A DNA stretch of 64,000 bases from Cladocopium goreaui. Lineage: Eukaryota > Sar > Dinophyceae > Suessiales > Symbiodiniaceae. The translations under genes and the position numbers were made by a program. Positions 58,531-64,000 of the stretch are shown piece after piece; position 1 is the first letter of the stretch; each line of letters begins with the position of its first letter. Under the pieces are notes generated by a model that saw only the letters and a program-made list of their open reading frames with translations, had not been told where the DNA came from and made no database searches. The stretch is from positions 88,493-152,492 of the forward strand of contig CAMXCT020001439.1 of NCBI GenBank assembly GCA_947184155.2, in the 5' to 3' direction.

Positions 58531-60199
58531 TGTTGGGGTCGTCTCCAGCCTTTTTCCCAAGACCTCTCCTCTTCGTCACATAGTCCTCCGCCTCCTTGAG
58601 ATGGGCTAACATCACTTCTGACCACCGAGGGTCCAACAGTTTCGAGAACGGGCTCTCTCCGTCCGAAACATTTGGGGCCACATGTGCGCTCAAAGACGCA
58701 AAAGGGGGCCCTGGCTCCAAGCTCAGCTCCGATGCAAGGGTCCAGCTTCCCCTGTCGACTGAGCACTGATCTATCTGCAGCACCAAAAGCGCTGCCTTGG
58801 CCCTGGCATGGGCTACACGTCCCTGCATCAAGTCGTCCCATATGCCACAAGCCGCCCAGGCGCAGTGAGCCGTAGCTTTGTAGGCTCCCACTCGTGAGCG
58901 GTGTTCCAACCAAGCGCGGGCGCTCAGATGTTGCGCCGGAGTAGGCATCCCCGGCACTTGAGTCTGGCTCAGCATGTCTTCCATCAGCAGCTTCTCGACC
59001 ACATTCGACACCTCCTCCGGCGTCTCCACCAAGGCTGCGCGCAAGGCTCTTCTCGCAGCTGAAGCTCTCTTCAGCCCTGGGATGCCAGCCGCATCTGAGC
59101 TCGTCCCGCCTCCAGCCGAATCCAGGGCTTGGTCTATTTTCGAAGCACTGGCCTTCTTCAGCTTGTCGGCAGACAGCTGCTTCATGATCTCCGTCAACTT
59201 GTCCAGCGCCAAAGCAACTGAAGGTTCCTCTTGCCTGGCAGGAGAGCCAGATTCGCCTGTGTCCTCCTCGCCATCTGACTCTGAAAGCACAGCAGCAGCA
59301 GAGCTTCTCGCCTTGGGCTTTGCGCCAGTTTGACGCAAAGCAGGCTCTCTCAAGCGGCGTGCACCAGCAGGGTCCACGGCAAGCAGCTTCTGCATTTCTC
59401 TCAAGCTCTCCTCGGAGATCCCAGCACCAAGCGCTGCGGCCACGACCGACTGATCCATGCCCTGAAACCTGGAAGTCGTAGCTGAAGAAGGCATCACCAG
59501 AGGCGGACCTGGGGCGATGCTCACTTTCTGCTTTGTCTTGTGAGCCGGCTTTCCAGCTACCATCTTCTCTTCCACCAGAATCTTCACATTTTCGGCAAGG
59601 CCAGCTAGAACATCTTCCAACTGGGCGACTCTTGTATGAAGCTCGGCTGATCCACCACCGCCGCGGCCGTCGCCCAAAGCACCGCTCTCTGCACTCAAGA
59701 AGGAGAAGTGCTCGGTGAGCGCTTCCGCAATCGAGGCAGCAGCGGGTAGAAAACCAGCTTCGCCGTCGAGCTTGAAGACATAGTCGCAGGCCTCGTCCTC
59801 CTCCATGATTCGAAGCTCCGCATAGACCTCGGCAGACAGGTAGCCCATCCAGACCTTGATGTACTTGTCCTCCACCATCTCGAGCCGGTCCGCCGCAGTG
59901 GTGCTCGCCAACTCCACAAGAGTAGGCTTGGAAAGAACACCGGGCGGAAGCGCTCTCCGCGCAATCGTCCTGTGCCAAACTTGGTGAGGAAAAGCAACCA
60001 GAGCCCGACCGTCCACTTCTGCAGCAAGTATGCACTGAATTTTCACCCCCATCGGAGTGGTGTACAAGCATAGCACAAATTCTGGATCTGCCTCCCCTGA
60101 CGCTTCCACAACAAAATGTAGCTTGCCAATTTCGTCAGGGATCCCATCCATAGTGTCCATGATTGGCCTAAGCAGGCCAGCTGAAGCCAGCGCCAGCAA
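58460..60199 (-). CDS. DIRS-like gag/ORF2 protein
   Basis: A 579-residue frame starting in the end of the 222-residue ORF. The front part (residues ~20-190) is a globular-looking domain, then a G-rich loop, a helical coil (~195-220), an acidic S-E-S-D-G-E-E-D segment near 305 and a helical region to ~560. The tail is lysine-rich (K-P-K-A-K-A-K-T-K-T-K-like). It ends at TAG 58460-58462 inside the pol frame. No zinc knuckle is visible. Position suggests a capsid-type protein of the element. Pol lies in the frame reached by a -1 shift; an A-rich tract (58489-58519 in plus coordinates) covers the overlap but holds no canonical X-XXY-YYZ heptamer in the gag frame. Confidence 0.6.
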   Translation of the reverse strand: MLALASAGLLRPIMDTMDGIPDEIGKLHFVVEASGEADPEFVLCLYTTPMGVKIQCILAAEVDGRALVAFPHQVWHRTIARRALPPGVLSKPTLVELASTTAADRLEMVEDKYIKVWMGYLSAEVYAELRIMEEDEACDYVFKLDGEAGFLPAAASIAEALTEHFSFLSAESGALGDGRGGGGSAELHTRVAQLEDVLAGLAENVKILVEEKMVAGKPAHKTKQKVSIAPGPPLVMPSSATTSRFQGMDQSVVAAALGAGISEESLREMQKLLAVDPAGARRLREPALRQTGAKPKARSSAAAVLSESDGEEDTGESGSPARQEEPSVALALDKLTEIMKQLSADKLKKASASKIDQALDSAGGGTSSDAAGIPGLKRASAARRALRAALVETPEEVSNVVEKLLMEDMLSQTQVPGMPTPAQHLSARAWLEHRSRVGAYKATAHCAWAACGIWDDLMQGRVAHARAKAALLVLQIDQCSVDRGSWTLASELSLEPGPPFASLSAHVAPNVSDGESPFSKLLDPRWSEVMLAHLKEAEDYVTKRRGLGKKAGDDPNMDAARKPKAKAKTKTGSEASPTN

Positions 60200-60836
60200 C
60201 TACTCGGCGCGCTTCACGATCAGAGGGCGGCCCGATGAACACAGACTCGCCACAATCTTCTCCTCTCTTCACAATGGCCCTGAGAGCGGCCAGAGTCCGG
60301 CAAACGCGAACTGGGTCCAGCTCCTCGCCCTCAAAGGTTTTGAAAACTACCCAGACCCGACTGGACAATGGGATGTCTTCTCTGCCTGAAATGCCGCGAT
60401 GCTCACCGTTGATGCACCTGGAGATGTGCTCAGCGATTCGATCACAAACAGCTTCGCGCTCCAGCCAAGACAAAGTGCACCTGGAAGTCGATGTAGATCC
60501 CACCGAAGTAGTGGGAGATGCCGCTCCACTCCGTGATCGAGACGCCGCTTCGTTGAAGCCCCTGACCACTGAGAAAGAGCCGTCGCCGGATTCGCTGCGA
60601 GGGGGAGTGCGGGAATCTCGAGAGTCCCCGTAGCCACCTCTGCTGCCCGCCGCCGAATGCTCACTCGGCTCAGGAGAAGCTCTGCTGTCGTCCCCACGTC
60701 GTGCTCGACGAAGACGCTGCAATTCACCCCTGAGATACCTTACCTCTTCCTGCAGCTCGTCCACTATCTCCTCAAGAGCAGTGAGGCGAGCTTCCATGTA
60801 AGGCTCAGATGAGCCGGTGCAAAGGGCGCTGCACAC
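60168..60836 (-). CDS. DIRS-like ORF1, coiled-coil protein
   Basis: 222 residues. Residues ~14-45 form a clear heptad coil (L-T-A-L-E-E-I-V-D-E-L-Q-E-E-V). A serine/arginine-rich low-complexity middle follows, and a C-terminal folded segment with W-L-E-R-E-A-V-C-D-R-I-A-E-H. Its stop overlaps the next ORF start by 32 bases. Likely an oligomerising accessory or coat protein of the same element; not assigned to a named family. Confidence 0.55.
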   Translation of the reverse strand: MCSALCTGSSEPYMEARLTALEEIVDELQEEVRYLRGELQRLRRARRGDDSRASPEPSEHSAAGSRGGYGDSRDSRTPPRSESGDGSFSVVRGFNEAASRSRSGAASPTTSVGSTSTSRCTLSWLEREAVCDRIAEHISRCINGEHRGISGREDIPLSSRVWVVFKTFEGEELDPVRVCRTLAALRAIVKRGEDCGESVFIGPPSDREARRVVAGAGFSWPA

Positions 60837-61092
60837 TGGCAGGCACCGATGAGACCAGCTGCCTGATAGTGATCTGGTACAGATACAGCCTCAGCCCTAC
60901 AAGAGCTTCCAGCACAGGTCCCAGCAAAAGGCCCAACAGCAGCCCGCAAATGATGGATGGCAAGTGAAAATCAGTCCACCTAGGCGGGGGGCAGAAAACA
61001 GCAGGAGGTGAGATCGTTGCCCCCTCCAGCAATTTCCAGAAAACAGCCAGCGAAGTTCCGGTCGAAACTCCGGTGGCCAAGGCTCTGCTCAT
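60805..61092 (-). CDS. DIRS-like leading small ORF, single membrane segment
   Basis: 95 residues with a strongly hydrophobic stretch at ~50-72 (I-I-C-G-L-L-L-G-L-L-L-G-P-V-L-E). It overlaps the next ORF by 32 bases, the same overlap as between ORF1 and ORF2. It could be a real first ORF of the element or a chance frame in its leader; the matching overlap favours the former slightly. Confidence 0.35.
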   Translation of the reverse strand: MSRALATGVSTGTSLAVFWKLLEGATISPPAVFCPPPRWTDFHLPSIICGLLLGLLLGPVLEALVGLRLYLYQITIRQLVSSVPASVQRPLHRLI

Positions 61093-61204
61093 GCTCGAAC
61101 CGGTGAAGCTTGGTATATATATATATATATGTAATGTTATGTATTTTTATATACAGTATAATAAGTATATATATATATACATGTGTTTGTGTGTGTGTGT
61201 GGGG

Positions 61205-61715
61205 GGGCTGCCTCAAAATGAGGTGTCCTTTTTTCCTCTCAAAGAACCCTTTTTGGAACCAAAAAAGGACAGACATATCCATGTATATACAATATATATA
61301 TATATATGTATATTGACAGGTGTGTTTTTTTTTGTCCTGTGTTGGTTTGTCCCATCCAAAATATATGTTTTCTGGTTTTCTTTTGTATGTAGTTTTTCAG
61401 CATCATTTTATCGGAAAAAATGTATCAAACCAAAAAGTGTTTCATTGGAGATTACAATGTAGATAGATACATTTATATATAGAGAAAACGAAGTTGATCC
61501 AAAAAAAGGTACCAAAACAAGTTATTCATATAAATAACCTATAAGAAAAAACATATTCATATAAATAACCTAAAGAAAAAATGTTATTTGATCATTCTGA
61601 CTATTCGGTAAAACAGTTGTTTTACCTAATAGGTAAAAACAAAATTTAACTAATAGTCAGAAAACCAGATATAACCTAATAGATAGAATTTAGCCTAACC
61701 AGAGCTTTTGGGTCA
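61205..61715. repeat. Right inverted repeat flanking the DIRS-like element
   Basis: Reverse complement of the blocks at 49966-50520, in mirrored order, including AGCCTAACCAGAGCTTTTGG at 61693-61712. A TA/ATAC microsatellite at ~61282-61312 interrupts this arm. A GT tract and G-run lie just inside (61183-61207). Confidence 0.7.
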
Positions 61716-64000
61716 TTTCAATTGCATATGCATGAACGAAAAACATGCAAATTTCTGTCTGCTAGAAGGTCAATATGTATGGACCACAACGGCCCAAAAT
61801 CCATACGCATTTTTTCTAGTGGCAAGAAACCGATTATACTAACACGCGAAGACAAGAAGAGAAATGCAAAGAAAAGGCAACAGTTGACCAAAGCTGGCCA
61901 AACCTGCCCTGAAGAACACAGTTTTCCAATGCGGCAACAGCACTCAGGTACTTACAAGACAAAAGTAAAGAGGCGTAGGCAGGCATGGAGTTGAAGAATG
62001 GTTTTTGGCTCCGCCTTGTCTAGATAGCCCATCCTTCTACCACCAAGCCAAGGAGATGGTCTGTGGATTACAGTAAGATGCAGAGGACAGGATATTTTTT
62101 CAAAGATTTGCTTCACTGTCCCTAGAGGTGGCAATGTGCCCAGTCCAGAAAGAGCACACGAAGACAAGACAAGGAATGCTAAGACAAGACAGCAAGTGAG
62201 AGAACCTGGCCCAGCCTTTTCTAAAGACAACCATGCCAGTGCAGCAACTAAAACAGACAACAAAAAATGAGACGGGGAGCAAAGACATTTTGTCGGCCCA
62301 TATCGGCCCACATCGGCCCAAAATTTGTCTCGTGAGCTAACCTTTCCACCTGAGCAGCAAATTAAAAAAGAACCTGACAAAAGACGCAAAGGATAGAAGA
62401 TGGTTTCAACCAGCCCTTGCCCCACAACCAAAGCTATTTCATGTCAAGAGGAATTAAATAGCCCCCCCCTGTCCATCCCAGTAGCAATGTGCAAATACAA
62501 GAAAAGAAACGCCAACGAAATACAACAGTTGAGAGAAGCTGGCCCGCCTCCCCTCAAGAGCCCTTCCACTGCAGCAACAGCAACTAGATACAAGACAAGG
62601 AATGTAAACGCCAAAGATTGATAATTGATTATCATCTTAAATTTGTTTAGAGGGAAACCCTTCCACCCCAGAAACAAGAAGGAGATACAACACACATCAA
62701 CACACAAGAGGTACAACAGAGGAGAAGTTGTTTCAAGAAACCTTTGCCCAATCATCTTGGCTACGTAGAAGAAGCGTTGCCTCATACTGTAGTTCCTAAA
62801 AGAGCACCCTGTCCACCCCAGAAACAACAAACAAGGACAAACAACCACAAGAAGAGGACTGCAATGCAAAGGCACCAGTTGAGAAGCTGTCCCAGCAACA
62901 GCAAGTAGAGAATCACAAGACATCAAATGTAAACGTGGAAGAAGAAGGTGATAGTTGATTATCGGCCAAAGCTTGTTTAGAGAGAAACCGTTCCACCCCA
63001 GAAACAAAAAGGAGTAACGATACACAAGAGGTGCAATAGAGGTGAGGCTGTTTCAAGTAACCTTTGCCCCATCGTCTAGAGCGTGGCTAGGTCAAAGAAG
63101 TTTTGCCTCATGGCCCGTAACGACGGCAACCTGTCCACCCCCAGCAACAACAAGCCAGGACACGAAAAGTAATGAAAAGGAAAGACGACACAGTTGAGAG
63201 AAGCTGGCCCCTTTCAAAAGAATTTCCACCCCAGCAACAGCAACTGGAAACAAGACAAGAAACATAAAAGAGAAAAAAGGAAATTGGAGTACCGATCCTC
63301 GGCCGAACCTTGCGCAGAGAGCAAACCCTTCCAGCCCAGTAATTGAAAGGAACTATATACAATTCGTTGACAATTCCCGAAAAAATACAAAAATGACGGT
63401 AAGTTTTTTTAAAGTAACTTTTGCCCCATCATCTAGGCTACTTGGAAGAAGCGTTGCCTCATACTGTAGTCCCTAAAAGAGCAGCCAGTCCACCCCAGAA
63501 ACAACAAACAAGGACAAACAACCACAAGAAGAGGACTGCAAAGCAAAGGCAGCAGTTGAGAAGGTGGCCTAGCAACGGCAAGTAGATAGTCACAAGACAT
63601 CAAATGTAAACGTGGAAGAAGAAGGTGATAGTTGATTATCGGCCAAAGCATGTTTAGAGACAAACCGTTCCACCCCAGAAACAAAAAGGAGTAACGATAC
63701 ACAAGAGGTGCAATAGAGGTGAGGTTGTTTCAAGTAACCTTTGCCCCATCATCTAGAGTTGTCCCTAAAGACGGCAACCTGTCAACCCCAGCAACAACAA
63801 ACAAGTACAAGAGGAGGAATGCAAAAGAAAGACGCCAGAGCTGAGAGAAGCTGACCCCATCCCCTTCGAAAGCCCTTTCACGCCAGCAACAGCAACAACA
63901 AACAAAACAAGAAAGGTGGAAGTGAAAACCTCAAAGAGCAACCTGTCCACCTCAGAAACAGCAAACAACCACAAGAAGAGGAGTACAAAGCAAAGAGAAC
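61716..64000. repeat. Repeat field on a TCCACCCCAG motif, with a 676-bp-spaced duplication
   Basis: From ~61925 to the window end, a motif of the form TCCACCCCAGCAACAACAA or TCCACCCCAGAAACAA recurs about 14-17 times, roughly every 100-130 bp. Blocks 62715-63085 and 63392-63758 are near-identical at a 676-bp offset. Minus-strand frames repeat F-L-G-W-T-G-C-S-F because of the motif. No convincing gene. Confidence 0.75.

Noticed and set aside
58531-60071. N-terminal ~510 codons of the 2022-codon minus frame
   Set aside because: They overlap the gag ORF out of frame and show biased, shadow-like composition; pol domains start only below ~58490.
62444-63025. 193-codon minus frame with repeated F-L-G-W-T/N-G
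   Set aside because: The peptide repeat mirrors the TCCACCCCAG DNA motif and the frame breaks at other copies.

Overview
The window reads as nuclear DNA of a dinoflagellate, most likely a symbiodiniacean or close relative (inference). The grounds are: retroelement coat proteins with the CCCH finger plus C-x4-H-x4-C knuckle seen in dinoflagellate elements; a DIRS-type element carrying a methyltransferase; exons with AG acceptors and GT or GC donors, all on one strand; very long introns or intergenic DNA filled with microsatellites; and no bacterial operon features. A 100-N assembly gap lies at 29122-29221.

Layout. 1-7000: a 5'-truncated gag-like ORF, then a nearly complete retroelement whose gag and pol are in one frame separated by a single TGA followed by CGG. 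Pol carries DUF4326, reverse transcriptase (RT) and RNase H. 7000-24750: AT-rich, repeat-rich DNA with short exon-like islands on the plus strand. It holds the N-terminal half of a MutS homologue of MSH5 type, pieces of a CFAP157/BBOF1-like coiled-coil protein, a damaged dual-specificity phosphatase exon, the first exon of a cyclophilin and several unrecognised islands. It also holds four copies of a ~105-bp inverted-repeat element and a 59-unit 10-bp minisatellite. 24900-37260: a Helitron-like element with a 101-bp foldback, a (GTT)n tract and one very large gene (OTU-like protease, C2H2 finger, Helitron/Rep-like region, PIF1 helicase, Stc1-like zinc tail) interrupted by the gap, followed by a ~215-bp tandem array. 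37260-43990: mostly non-coding, with small tandem repeats and one near-perfect hairpin. 43990-48480: a 4.5-kb array of hairpin-forming units whose orientation flips. 49966-61715: a minus-strand DIRS-like element flanked by colinear inverted repeats, with a chain of four overlapping ORFs ending in RT-RNase H-methyltransferase-tyrosine recombinase, plus a ~2-kb diverged palindrome and a 298-bp tandem duplication. 61716-64000: a repeat field built on a TCCACCCCAG motif.

The window is therefore dominated by three kinds of mobile element (a readthrough retroelement, a Helitron-like element and a DIRS-like element) around remnants or partial exons of host genes. No tRNA, rRNA, spliced-leader or CRISPR sequence was recognised. 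All motif calls were made by eye.
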